Part shown: in pieces, positions 52,991-64,000 of the stretch
How positions within the stretch are numbered: position 1 is the first letter of the stretch
Layout: the number at the start of each line of letters is the position of its first letter
DNA from: Lanius collurio
Lineage: Eukaryota; Chordata; Aves; Passeriformes; Laniidae
DNA: 64,000 bases
Reading direction: 5' to 3'
Assembly: GCA_020086605.1 (NCBI GenBank)
Contig: JACBWW010000022.1
Coordinates: forward strand, 2,873,559 to 2,937,558
Notes under the pieces: model-generated
The model's input: the letters and a program-made list of their open reading frames with translations, nothing else
The model's database searches: none
Told to the model about the DNA's origin: nothing
Position numbers and translations under genes: made by a program

Positions 52991-53869
52991 CTCGGCGCGG
53001 CGGGGCCCACGAGGTGGCAGCAGACCCTTTGGAATGCGGCGGCGGGGCCGGCGGCGGGCGGGGGCTCTGCCGGGACGGCCGCGGGACCCGCCGCCTCCGG
53101 AGGGGCTCCGCGGAGCAGCGGGACGGGCCCGCCTGCGCGGGGCCCTCTGGCAGGGCCGGGCGGGGCGGGAGCATCCCCAGGCCGTACCTGGGAAGGAGGG
53201 ACAGCATCCCCAGGCGGTACCGCAGCATCCCCAGACGGTGCCTTGGGCTCGCCCCGAGGTGCAGAGGGCTTAGCCCTAAGAAGCACTGCCCTGCCTCCAG
53301 CCCCCTCTGCCACCCGCCCCGGGACGCCCCTTCCCGCTGCCGCTCTGGGCGCAGCTGCCGCGGGGCTGCTGGAACGAGAAGGGACATAATGTTGTCGAGG
53401 TCTTTTAAACGTCACGACAGGAGGAAATTGTACCTGGAATACCTGTGGTTCCCGGGAACAGTCCCTCGGGACGAGTGGGCAGCAGCCTGCCAGGCTCTCG
53501 GGGCAGTGGGGCTGCTGAGGACACGGCAGTGCTGGGGCTCTACACGGTCCCTCGCCCACCCCGTGTGCCACAGGCGGAAACAGGTTCCTCTTTTCCTGCT
53601 TCATCTGCCTGCTGGGGCAAAATTAAGACCAAGCAACCCTGCACTATTCACCCTCCTCCGGGAGCCGTGTCCTCGGGCTCCAGTGACACGGGAACACGGG
53701 TGCCGGGGCTGTGACAGGGCCGAGCGGCCCCCGCTGCCGGCCGGGACAGGTGGGGCTGGGTTTGACATCAGCTACCAGGCACGATCAGCGCTGCAAACCC
53801 AGACAGGACACCATCAAAATTCAGCGGCTGCCAACCGTATCTGGGGACCTGCGGGGTAATGGCAGATGG

Positions 53870-56800
53870 CGGGAGGAGTTTCTTTATAAACTGAGAATGC
53901 AGACGTGGAATTGCTGTCCACACTGATTTTCCCCCCAAAAGAGCTCACGCTCTGATAGAGACTGCTACACATCTCCGCAATTAAGCAGTCAAGACGTGCT
54001 GAATAATAAATGAGCATAGAAAGGCCTCGGCTGCAGCTGGGACCGGATCCCCTGGTAACTGTGACAAGTGCAGCAGGCACACGCCATGCTGGCAGAGCGC
54101 TCCCAGCCCCCGGCTGTGCCAGGGAAGCTCCTCTCTGAAGACAGCAGCTTTCTCACCACGGCCAGAGCCTTCTCCCTCGCCTGTCCCTCCTTGCCTCCCT
54201 ACCCAGCACGGGAGACCAAGCTCAAAGACCCAATCACTGTGCCCACCCATCCCCTCTCTGCTCACAGAGGCCAGTTCCCTGCCACCTTTGCCCCTCTGAT
54301 ACACAGACCACTGCCCACTCTAAATGAGCTGGGGAGGTAGTGTGTATACACGTGAGAATAAAGTAAAAGGTAATTAAAAGATATGACCTACATCAAACAA
54401 GACCATCAAGTGCCTGTCACATTAAATGAGGTGGATGAGTCCCTCATCCTGCCCAGTTTTAGCACTTATTTTTGGGCAAAGCATGAGCACAGTGGTGATT
54501 TACCTCCCCCTCCACACTTTGGGTGGCAATATACCTTTGTTTAAAAGACTGTAAGGAGCAGAGAAGTGAAAGGAATGAATGTAGTTTGAAGTTATTGCTT
54601 GAGTGGGCAGAAGAACATGAAAATTCAAAACATCCCAGCAGCCTATAGATGTAGGCAAACTCCTGGCTGTTCAGGCAACTGATTGTTCAATAAATGCAAA
54701 TGGACAAAGCAAAGCATCACTGAACTTGAGAGATAAAGGTCCCCTAACAATAGAAGCTTTTTACAGCATCGAGTCCATTTTTTTTCCTGTTTATATAAGT
54801 AAAACCCAATTTGAGCAAGTGGAGCATCAGCTCTTTAGAGTGAAAGATAATTTGTGTGGAGCAGCCAATAAGATAGTGTAAGATCCTCTAAAGAAAGCCC
54901 AAAATATGTATCCTCATTTCATTAATAAATGGCTTGAATCCAAGCATAAAAATGATGTGACTTTAATGGTTTTTCCAACTGGTAGCCACATTCCTTGTTA
55001 GCAAGAGATCCCATGTGGGAACATTAAAGTGAGACAACCCCACACAGGCTGGGAGTGATGAAACATGACCTAGCAGCTTCAGCACACATCAGAGGATGGA
55101 ACTTGGTAATAAAATATTCAAATAAGCAATTCAGCCCTAAATGATGCTCACTGTCCAGATTTTGAAACAGGGGTTTAAAGATCTTCATATTTTGAGGTGC
55201 CAAGTTTTCATACGTAAATGTGAAACCGAATGCCAAAAGCTGGTAATTACAACCTGGTTGTACCTGGATATCTGTCTGGTTAATTTAAACATGTATTTTG
55301 GGTTAGTCCAGGAAAACGATCAAAATCTAGCCTCTCTTTGTGAATAAATCTTTGTGAAGTCGGCATGCCACAGGTAGGAGAGGGGTCATGTGACATGGTA
55401 TGTTCTCATTTTTTGCTTCAGTAGACTCATTTTTTATTGAATAGTAGAGTAAATATTTAAGCAAAACTAGTGTAAACTGCTGGCAGGTATGCCATGCTAA
55501 GTAGCAATCATTTACTTTTAAATAATTAAAAGTCAATATACAAGCATAACATTCTTGTTGCAGTGCGGCACATGGTGCCACCGCTCTGCCTACATGTCAC
55601 TTCAGAGCCTGATTTACTAACAAAGTGTTTAGTTCAGCTCATTTGGAGGAAAAAAAAAAAAAAGAGGTTTTTAATAACCTGCCCTCTCTGTTGTATGTGT
55701 TTGCAGGTATTTTGGCTATGCAGACCCCAGCTATTCCTGAGTAAGGCTGAGTCTGTGTTGCTTGTGGGGCTGGTACGGAAAGCCCTGATTTCCTTTGCAT
55801 TATGCATAGTGAAAGTGTCAGGATGGCTCTGATGGTGTTTAATTAAATATTTGGCAGTGTTTAATTAATTAAATATTTAAACATTAAATACTAAATAGCA
55901 TGTGATGTCTGCTTAGTGGACATTATGTCTCAATAGCCATTAGTCATTAAATAGGACTCAAATTGGCCCTAGAAGACTCCCCTTAGCTAAGCAAGGTCTT
56001 AAGTACATGCACTTTTGGATCTTCATTAATAAGTAATAGAGGCCAATTCAGACTATGTAGCAACACAGAGATCCCTATTAATGGAAACGTTAATGTCTCT
56101 GTTTGAGACCAGGCTCTCCAGTCTAGACAGCAGATGAGCTGCTCGGGGTGGAGGGTGGGATGTGGCTCCTCGGGCAGGGCACAGGGCTGTGGCCAGGGCG
56201 GGAGGGCAGCGAGAGGAGACATCCCCACCGTGGCTGCGGGGTGCCTGCCAGCACAGCACCTTCACTGCTGCAGCCAGCACATGCCTGTGGTCTGCCAGCA
56301 CCATGATGTCTCTGTGGGACTCTTTTGGGTTAACTTCAGGGGATTTTAAATTAATTACATGGCTTAGCGTTTGCACACACTTAGGCTCGCTGCACGAGCC
56401 CAGCTCGCCCAGGGAGCCCTGTACAGCCACCTCAACGTAAATGAGAATCAGGCTCCTCACAGCCACCCTTGGCCACATTCCCGTGCGTGTTGGCCGCAGG
56501 CTGATCCACCAAACGCTCCCACATGCCAGCAGTCTCAGCCCGCACTCTTCCCACAGCACCAGCACAACAGCTCACTCACATGCTGACAACCAAGCACAGG
56601 CAGAAGCGCCTGGTGAAACGGGGTCTATAAAAGTGAGGGGACTGATGTTTTAAAGATTTTTCTGTAATATAATTTTAGCAGGGAAACAACATTTTACAGG
56701 CCCGTGTGGTTTTGAATTTGCTAATGTATTATTCTCTATTCCCCAGACAACTACTAGTGGCAAACACTTCATAGTTTTCACCTCAGTGGTATTTTTGGTA

Positions 56801-59040
56801 AGTTTTATTGTTTTTACCATTAGATCCAATGCTGCACTGTAACACACTTTCACACTGCCTGTCAGCACCACGCTGCCCAGCAGGGGTTGTGTAGCCCACA
56901 CTAGGGACCCTGGCACCCACCCTGACCGTGATCTGGGGCTTTTCAGGGCGTGATAAACTGATTGCCACTTAAAGCAATTCTGAGATTGTTTTAAATTATG
57001 CTAAAGTCAAATTATAATCCAGCAGGGGGATCCTTAATTAACTCAAGGTTTTACTTCTTTGGAGAACTGTGGTAACATGCCACATGCCATCAGTGGGACT
57101 TGTGGAGGGTCAGGGGTGGGCAGCCAGCAGGGCTACTGCAGGAAGCCTGGTGTACTCCTGCCCTGGTGCTTCTCTGAGGATTCAGCATTCACAGATCTCC
57201 TGTGCCTCCCAGGCTGCAAACACGCCAGTAATCGGATTGTGCTTCTGCCTAGTAGTTCTTACTTGAAATATCATTGAGTTAGCTCTTGAAGGATTTGTGT
57301 CTGGTGACATATATATTGGTACTGAAGTCAGAGGTCTCCTATAGCAGAGATCATCTTCATAGGATGATTATGAAGAAAGCCATGCTGGTTAGAAGACCCT
57401 CTAACTAGATTTGGCTGTCTTCTCTCAGCGTCATATTAGCAGATCCTGGTTTTTCTCTCAGTTTTAGTGATCCAATCTTTCTTCTCCTGAATTTCTCCCT
57501 TGGGAGCTTTCTACACAGACATTTTAATATATCACACTATTCTTTGCAGAAATAATTTGCTTAATAAAGAGACTGGATATTTTTTAATTGTAACATTAGC
57601 AGTGTTCAACAGCAGCCACGATGCCCACACCTATGCCTGGCACAGGCTGGGAAGGGCTGGTCCTGGATCAAAGCCATCAGAGCAGTGGGTCAGTGCTTTC
57701 ACCTTCACATTTCCACCATGCACAGCTCCCAGGGCAGCTGGGACTGGCTTTGGAGGGGATGGTGTGACTGCTGGGAGCAGTGCTCTGCAGAGGATGTTCC
57801 TCCATCATTTTGCTCTGTGCAAACTCCAGCTGCACCTTTTGTAGTTTTTAAGAAATTGTCAGTGATGGGATAGGCACTATAAAGCAAGCACCCAATCAAA
57901 TATTAAGCAGCACAGACAGTCACTGAATTACCAGCCAACTGCCAAATGCAGGCTTATTTTTCAGTTTTAACGCTCCTTGTTGCACAACGTCAAGCTGTCA
58001 GAAGACACTGTCTGCAGAACACAAAACAAATATCAGTGCCACGCTTCAGACAGCCTGCTCAGCATCCTCTGCCCACACCACCTTCCCAGGTGACACGAGA
58101 TGAGCCCACAGGAGGTGCAGGTGGGCTGTGCTGCTCCCTGCACTCACTGCTCTCCCAGTTATTTCTCCTGGTAGCTTTGCATGCTTGTTGCGTGCTGTTA
58201 AAAGGCTTTTCATTTCCTGACAATTTATAAATATGTATTGGGCCTGAAGGATGAGGGTAAAGCAACTGCTGTTTCTTTTTTTAAAGAAAATTAAACATGA
58301 CAAACTTAGTTATTCATGCAAACCATCCTCCTGTTATCTCTGATTATGCAGGATCCAAATGGTGAAGCTGAGTGAATGAGTGCATTCATCAAAGTAAACT
58401 GTCAGAGGCAGCAACACTGGGTTTAACCTACCCCTACCTATTCTCTTTTGTACTTATGTTTCATCATCTTCAACAGACAGTGCAGTTGCTTGGTATCAGG
58501 AGCACCTATTTCACTACCCTCTCTCTCTTCAAGGGGGTTAATTAGCCTCCAGAAAACAGAAGAGACCTGTGTGTAGTGCTCTCCTTTAAAACATCATTTC
58601 ACCAGGATATTTTAAGCTTGTGGGCAGAACATACAGTATTTCAGGGGCAGAAGCTGGAGGCACAGTGCCCGTGTGTCCCTGCACTCACCGGCCTGGAAGG
58701 AGGTGCAGTGTTTTGTTAAACCTTGCCACTTGTGTGGGAAAAATAAGTAGAAATAAACTTCACACAATGGAAAGTGACAGATTGGTTTTCACCCATCCAC
58801 CAACCTGCCCCACAGCAACAGAGAAAACCTGGGACAGGTAAACAGGAGAAAACAAGAAAGATTGTATCTTACTGTCTGAAATCTGTGGCAAGCGCCACTG
58901 TTCACTTGTCTGTTTTAGTCCAGAGAAGCTGCCTCAGACATCAGTTCTTATACTCAGGAACAGCTTTGATGTGTCTTATGAGGAAGATGCCATTTACTTG
59001 TCCTGGGAGGATTGAATGGGGCCAGGTCCCTTCCTGAGGC
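53870..59040. other. Intergenic region, no supported gene
   Basis: No exon, RNA gene or clear mobile element was recognised. Notable content is an AT-rich stretch at 55.83-56.11 kb with a repeated tttaattaaatattt motif. Moderately GC-rich patches at 54.0-54.3 and 56.1-56.6 kb carry chance open frames. Confidence 0.65.
55835..56110. promoter_or_regulatory. Candidate AT-rich regulatory patch
   Basis: A near-duplicate gtgtttaattaaatattt occurs at 55835 and again from 55857 with an extra TAAT. It is followed by repeated attaaata, attagtcattaaat and cattaataagtaat motifs typical of homeodomain sites. The downstream part is non-repetitive. It could be an enhancer-like conserved element or simply AT-rich drift, and no test of conservation was possible. 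Confidence 0.22.
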
Positions 59041-59043
59041 ACC

Positions 59044-59215
59044 AGAATCACAAATGAGCTGAGTTGGAAGGGACCCACAAGGATCATTGAACCCAGCTCC
59101 TCGCCCTGCTCAGCACCATCCCCAAGAGTCACACCATGTGCCCGGGAGTATTGTCCAAATGCCTCTTGACCTCTGTCAGGCTTAGTTACAAGCGATCCTT
59201 TCTTCTCCCCCACAA
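59044..59215 (-). mobile_element. CR1 LINE 3' fragment, about 170 bp
   Basis: Read on the plus strand, agaatcacaaatgagctgag, ttggaagggacccacaagga, tcattgaacccagctcctcg, attgtccaaatgcctcttga and ctctgtcaggcttag are antisense landmarks of an avian CR1 3' end. The element is in minus orientation and strongly 5'-truncated. Confidence 0.85.
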
Positions 59216-59219
59216 CCAC

Positions 59220-61840
59220 TACCCCTGCACTGAATGGTACCTCCTAACTGGATGATGCCCAGGTGACCACTGAGCCTCCCTGTGTCCTGCATCACCCTTC
59301 ACTGTCAATTCTACTCATTTTGGTGCAAGCCAGGGACCAGAAGTTTAAGCCCCATGGTGCTATGCCATGCCAGGGATTAAACTGGCCAGGGATTTTTAGG
59401 GTGGGCTGGAGGGCAAGGAGGACTTCTTGCAACTTGCAATATATTCTGTGGTACAATATAGTACTTTAGCACCAGGAAAAAGCCACAGCACTCTCCCAGC
59501 ATGATTTATACTCTGGTTGAGTCAGTGTGACAACAGGACTACTTAACGCTACCCTCCGCCCCCACTGTTACAGAGTTATGACTTTAAACGCCAAATATGA
59601 ATCAAAAATTTCCTCTCCATTCAAGTCCTCCTTCTGCCCTTCTTATCTGACTCATTTCCAGGCTGCCCACTGACCTTCATGCTAATTGATCATTACTAAG
59701 AGATAAGGGTAATGCAGCTTTTGAACTGTGCTTACTGTGTGCTTTGTGCTGCTTGATTGGCACAGGCGACATTTTTTTGCCTGGACTGAAATTAAATCTG
59801 AAGCCAGTGGACAATACTCCTGCATACTGGAGTGAACTGCTACAGGCACTACCTGAAGTGACTGGAAAAGCCCAATTCCATCAGAGGTGGGCATTTGCAG
59901 GAGGCTGGGTCTCCTCTAACATCCCCACAGAGCACGCTTGGTGTCACCAAGCCCTCTGACACCACCACACATCTCCCAGGAAGGCGCCTGAATTCACTGC
60001 TGTGAGTGTAGCACTCACCAGCTGCCCTTTCCCGGAGGCAGAGGTGTTTCACAGCTGCTAATTAGCTCAGGAAGCCACACAGCACTCCAGGTATCTGTGG
60101 AGCTGAGCCATGACTGCCTCTGGATGCAGAGCACTAGAGAGGATTTAAGTGACTTGTCAGGACTTATCGGAGAGCCTGAGGTGCAGCTCAAAACACACTT
60201 GCTGCCCGCAGCCTCCTCTGCAGCTATCAGATAATGCCAGCCCTCTGCGATGCACTAATACTGGGGAGCATGTTCCATACACAAATGGATTATTACTGGA
60301 ATCCTATAGATAAAGCCATTCATCTTCTGAGGCCCGTGGGAGTCTGAGAAGTTAATACACATCACAGCAACAAGACATATAAAGCATGCAGCACAAAGAC
60401 ACAGTGAGAGGCACGTGCAGGAGTGCTGAAAGGGAGAGAGGAACTGGACCCGGAGAGCAAATCTGCATGAGATACACAGATGTACACACAAAGTTCATCA
60501 AAAATCCGAAATCTTCAAGCACTTCCAGGTGAAGCCTTCAAAAATATCAACATGAGCTAAAAACTTCCAACTCCTTTTGTTCAGCCAGCAATTTTCTTGG
60601 AAAGACTGTCAGTGATAACAGCAATTATCAGCCTTGTTCTCAGACTTGCCCATGCATGGGAGCAGATGCAGGTGGAAACGGGTGCTGGTGGCACAGGACA
60701 CCCAGCCTGCCCAGCCCAGGTGTTTGTACATCTGCCCCTTTATCCAGCCACAGTGACAAAAATAAAAGCAGAAATCCCAACGCCCCATTTTCACCAGCTT
60801 AAACCCTGGTGATGAGCACTCTAAGAACCTGTTTCAGGCAGAATAGAAAATTAATGAGGGAATAAAAGAGGTTGAGTCACACATCTTACATCTCAAATAT
60901 GCCTTGCACAAATCGGCTGTGATGAATTGTTGTATGAAGTCTGGGCAAGGCTCCTCGCTGGTCAGAATACAGATAAAGCATGTGTGGGGCTTCTCACATG
61001 TTAAACAGAGCTCATTAAGGGAAAGATGCTGTTTATCCTTCTAATTCTGACCACATCATTCACTCGTCATCTTATTTAGACCCTATTTTTCCCCAGACTG
61101 GCAGGTGATATGATTGCATTGGCCTCAATACAATCACAGCTCACACTTTGCTTGACAATCCAGCAGCAGTGACCAGAGCTTTTGTGCTGGTGCAGCTGGG
61201 AGAGCCGAGTGCCTGCTCATGGACATCCCAGCCCAGCAAACCCATGTGGCCGGCACAGAAACAAAACCAGGCAACTTTCAGTCCATGAATATACATCTCG
61301 TTCAGAGCAAAAAGGAGGCTCTCCAGCAGCAATGCCAAACATGCAGATTAATGACAATGCTTTGCCTGTGAAAATGGCCTTGCTGAGTCCAAACACGTTC
61401 TCCCAAGATGCCAGATTTTCTAAGTTAGCAAAAATGTTGAGCTGTCTGTTTGCTTTAAACAATTATGTCAGCTCTGCAAGTAAAATATGTTCCCTCGCCT
61501 GACCTCCCCATGCTGCTAGATCGGGCAGCATTTGGCTGGCCCTTGCTTTAACACAGACATCGGGGGACAGCTGGAGAGTTTCCTTGAGAGAAGAAGGGCA
61601 CAGCCAGCAAGAGGAGAGGTGGCAGGACCAGCAGCAATGAGTGTTATCACCTGCTGCATCACAGCAAAGCCCTGGTACCCCAACAGAGGTAAAAGCCCTG
61701 GTCAGGTGTGGGTTTAAGTCTTCAGTGGCAAGTGAAAACATCTGTTTTCAGAAGGCAAGCCGTTAAATAACTGGTGCCACACTTTATTAAAAGCACAGTC
61801 CTAAAGCAGACAATACAAGGGAGCCTGTTTTTGCTGCTCC
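59220..61840. other. Intergenic region, no supported gene
   Basis: No recognisable exon, RNA gene or mobile element was seen. The short open frames have no domain similarity. The stretch at about 60.06-60.33 kb is non-repetitive and of mixed composition, and could be conserved, but nothing specific supports a function. Confidence 0.6.
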
Positions 61841-61879
61841 CACCTCTCTCTCCAAGGGAGACCTGCTGCAGAAAGAGAG

Positions 61880-61990
61880 ATTAAATGATTTATCCTAGGT
61901 CACAGTAGAAGTTAGTGGCAGAACTGGGAATTGCAGAGGCTCCCCGGGTGCCCGCCCAGTACATTAAGCGCAAACTGAGCCGTCTTCTCC
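61880..61990 (+). mobile_element. MIR-like SINE relic
   Basis: In order, agagattaaatgatttatcc, taggtcacagtagaagttag, tggcagaactgggaattgca, gtgcccgcccagtacattaa and gccgtcttctcc follow the second half of the MIR-family consensus from the tgacttgcccaaggtcacac box to the tail. It is diverged but the landmarks are collinear. Confidence 0.7.
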
Positions 61991-64000
61991 ACAGCACCGT
62001 GTCGGAGGCCGGGTCAGGCACTCCCTGCACTGGGACAGGCTGTCAGTGCCCGGCACTGGGCTGCTGAGCAGGGAACACTGGCTCTCAACGCCGAGGGCAG
62101 AGCAGCAGTATTTGTATCAGAGCTAATGGAGGCAAGCACCCATCACTTTCCTGTGATTTACACCCAACCCACCACAGCCAAGCTGAGCTGGAGGAGCCCA
62201 TCCCTCCACCTGCTTTCCAAAACCAGCACCCCGAACCAACGGGACCGGCCTAGAGCCAGCCTGCGGGGTATTTTCTCATGTGAGCAAACACTCACTGAAC
62301 AATCAGTGAAATGAGTCACACGAACACAGTTTACCCCAGGGCTGATGCTTGGTGTGAAACCGCAGGAGGCTCCTAGCCTGGAAAGCACACAGGAACACTG
62401 CTTGGACAAACCTGGGCTGGATGGCAACTGCCTTGAGTGAACGGCTGTGGAAGCAAAACGAGAGGGCAACCTAGCGACAGTGCTCAAACACACATCCCAA
62501 ATATTTCATTGTCGGTCTTTCCAGAGCCCATCTAGGCAGCTTTCTGGTATGCAGAAAATCATTTTTGTGAGAGCTGAAAAACATCCGGAATGGTACTGGG
62601 GGTTGTGCTGAGATGGTTGTTTAGAACATGAATCAATTCTGAACACATGGAAGGGGGGAAAAACAAAGTCATGAAAAAAACCAAACCAAAACAAAAAACC
62701 CCTAAGAAAAATAAAGGGGCTATTCAGTTTTGCACTGCATTGCAGGCACTGTGGGATGGCACATCTGGCAGTCCCTGGGCCATGAAGCTCCTGGACACTG
62801 CAGTACCACAGCCTGCTCTGCAGGTGTCTGCTCACACAGAGCTCGCTGGCCTGTACATGGAACCTCCTGCACCTTTTAACTACTAATTCATAAAAGCAGC
62901 TTCTTGGGATGCAGCTGCATGCAAAGCCAATATTCATCCTGTCTCAAACGCAGCAAAAAACTGTGTGAAAATACACAATAGAAGGTACTTCCCATGCCAT
63001 AATCAGGTGACAGTTCTTCAGAGAGAACAGAACTGTGCAACAAATCCAAAAGCCACGACACTTCTGACTGTGATGATTTCACTTCCAAGCTAGCAGCAGG
63101 TGAGGACAACACAGTTTGCTCTTTCCAATATTCAAAGACAGTTTAGCATCAAAAAATCTTTCAGAGTGATCACAGTCCAGGAGAATACATCTAATTCCCT
63201 TTAAAATAATTTGGAGCTTCACTGGGTAGAAAATTGCTATTTCTGCTCCAATGCCAGAGAATTCCATTTTTAATTATAGAAATTTCTGTTATGCACAATT
63301 ATAATATTCTTTCATATTCTCCCTCACTCTTAGCTTGAGCACACTATTAGCTTTTTAAACTACTGCTATGCATGGGGCAGACACAGGTCACTCCTGCTGC
63401 ACAGGAATGCTGATGGTCTTGCCTCCAGAATCAGCTCAGACCAAATAACAGTGAATGAAGCATCTTTTTTTGTATATTCCAGGACAAATTATCCTAACAA
63501 TCTATGACTCTTTGGAAGCAACCTTCAGTCAGATGCAATTAGAACACAAAAATGTTAAATACCTTTCCAGATTGCAGATATATGGACTGATGCCTTGTGG
63601 AATGCAAGCTAAGGATCAAATTCAGTGAGCAGACTGAAAATTGCAACGTGAGAATCCACAACAGAAGTCAGTGAAAAAGAGTAGCCCTTTGCTACTGCCT
63701 GTGTTTGCAGGATCAGGAAATAGAGGAATAAATTCTCATATCCCAAACCAATAAACACAAAATTGTCTTCACAGAATAATTAATCATCCTGTAGAATGAA
63801 TCAGCTGAACCAAAAAATATCAACCTGTTTCTGAGGAGCTGTTAGGGGCAGCAGCTGGAGATTCGCAGCTCAAACCTGTCCCAGTCAGGTGAAATGAGAA
63901 GGCTTCAAACACACAGGAGTGTGTCCAGGCACACATCCCCAGGATTAGCGTTTGTAAAGATACAAAGATGATGGAGGACTTGCTTTAATCTGTGGCTGCA
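61991..64000. other. Intergenic region, no supported gene
   Basis: I looked on the minus strand for cyclin E1 segments (for example LDWLMEVCEVYKLH) because CCNE1 lies upstream of URI1 in mammals, and found none. The open frames here are short and unlike known proteins. Nothing else was recognised. Confidence 0.6.

Larger units (their letters stand above)
52600..53800. promoter_or_regulatory. CpG island 2 (orphan)
   Basis: A dense run of GC-rich, CpG-rich sequence stands out sharply from AT-rich flanks about 27 kb upstream of CpG island 1. It includes a 10-bp tandem repeat, direct repeats of a GCATCCCCAG motif (three near 53171-53236), and a CRE half-site cgtca near 53410. No known coding exon was recognised on either strand. 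It could be the promoter of a non-coding RNA, an alternative URI1 or neighbouring gene start, or an intergenic CpG island. Confidence 0.6.

Noticed and set aside
52555..53859. Open frames of 145-404 codons on both strands through CpG island 2
   Set aside because: Composition-driven frames through a 10-bp tandem repeat with an N break. The peptides are repeat artefacts (AQLRT, CGAVRS types) without a domain.
61991..64000. Possible CCNE1 3' exons at the right edge
   Set aside because: Searched by eye for cyclin-box and C-terminal segments on the minus strand. None was found.

Overview
The window looks like nuclear DNA from a bird, most likely a neognath. It is AT-rich, intron-sized non-coding sequence with spliced exons. 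It carries several CR1 LINE 3' fragments of avian type, ancient MIR-like SINE relics, two GC-rich CpG islands that each contain a GC-rich minisatellite and an assembly gap, and no bacterial-style gene packing.

One protein-coding gene is recognised. The 5' half of URI1 (unconventional prefoldin RPB5 interactor 1) lies on the minus strand. Three internal coding exons, numbered by the human gene, are clear: exon 2 (14634-14668), exon 3 (10603-10681) and exon 4 (8302-8437). Each has canonical GT/AG borders, and their reading phases join without interruption. Exon 5 onward must lie to the left of the window. Exon 1 is not visible. A CpG island at about 25.44-26.31 kb is the best promoter candidate, and a 302-base run of N inside it (25782-26083) is the likeliest place for exon 1.

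Layout from left to right: 1-8301 is URI1 intron 4 (partial), with a MIR relic, a terminal-inverted-repeat-like element and an unexplained GC-rich patch. 8302-14668 holds exons 4 to 2. 14669 to about 25.78 kb is intron 1. About 25.4-26.3 kb is the first CpG island. 26457-26920 is a pair of CR1 fragments just upstream of it. From about 27 kb to 52.5 kb there is intergenic sequence with no supported coding exon, containing one CR1 of about 0.5 kb and MIR-like fragments. About 52.6-53.8 kb is a second, orphan CpG island with a 10-bp tandem repeat. 53.9-64 kb is intergenic, with one CR1 and one MIR fragment. In mammals CCNE1 lies upstream of URI1. No cyclin E exon was recognised here, so if the order is conserved CCNE1 lies beyond 64 kb.

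Most of the open reading frames in the window are chance frames in non-coding DNA. The longest ones run through GC-rich tandem repeats and N gaps. No previously undescribed coding system is evident. The most interesting leads are the orphan CpG island with its minisatellite, the missing URI1 first exon, and a possible small inverted-repeat element in intron 4.
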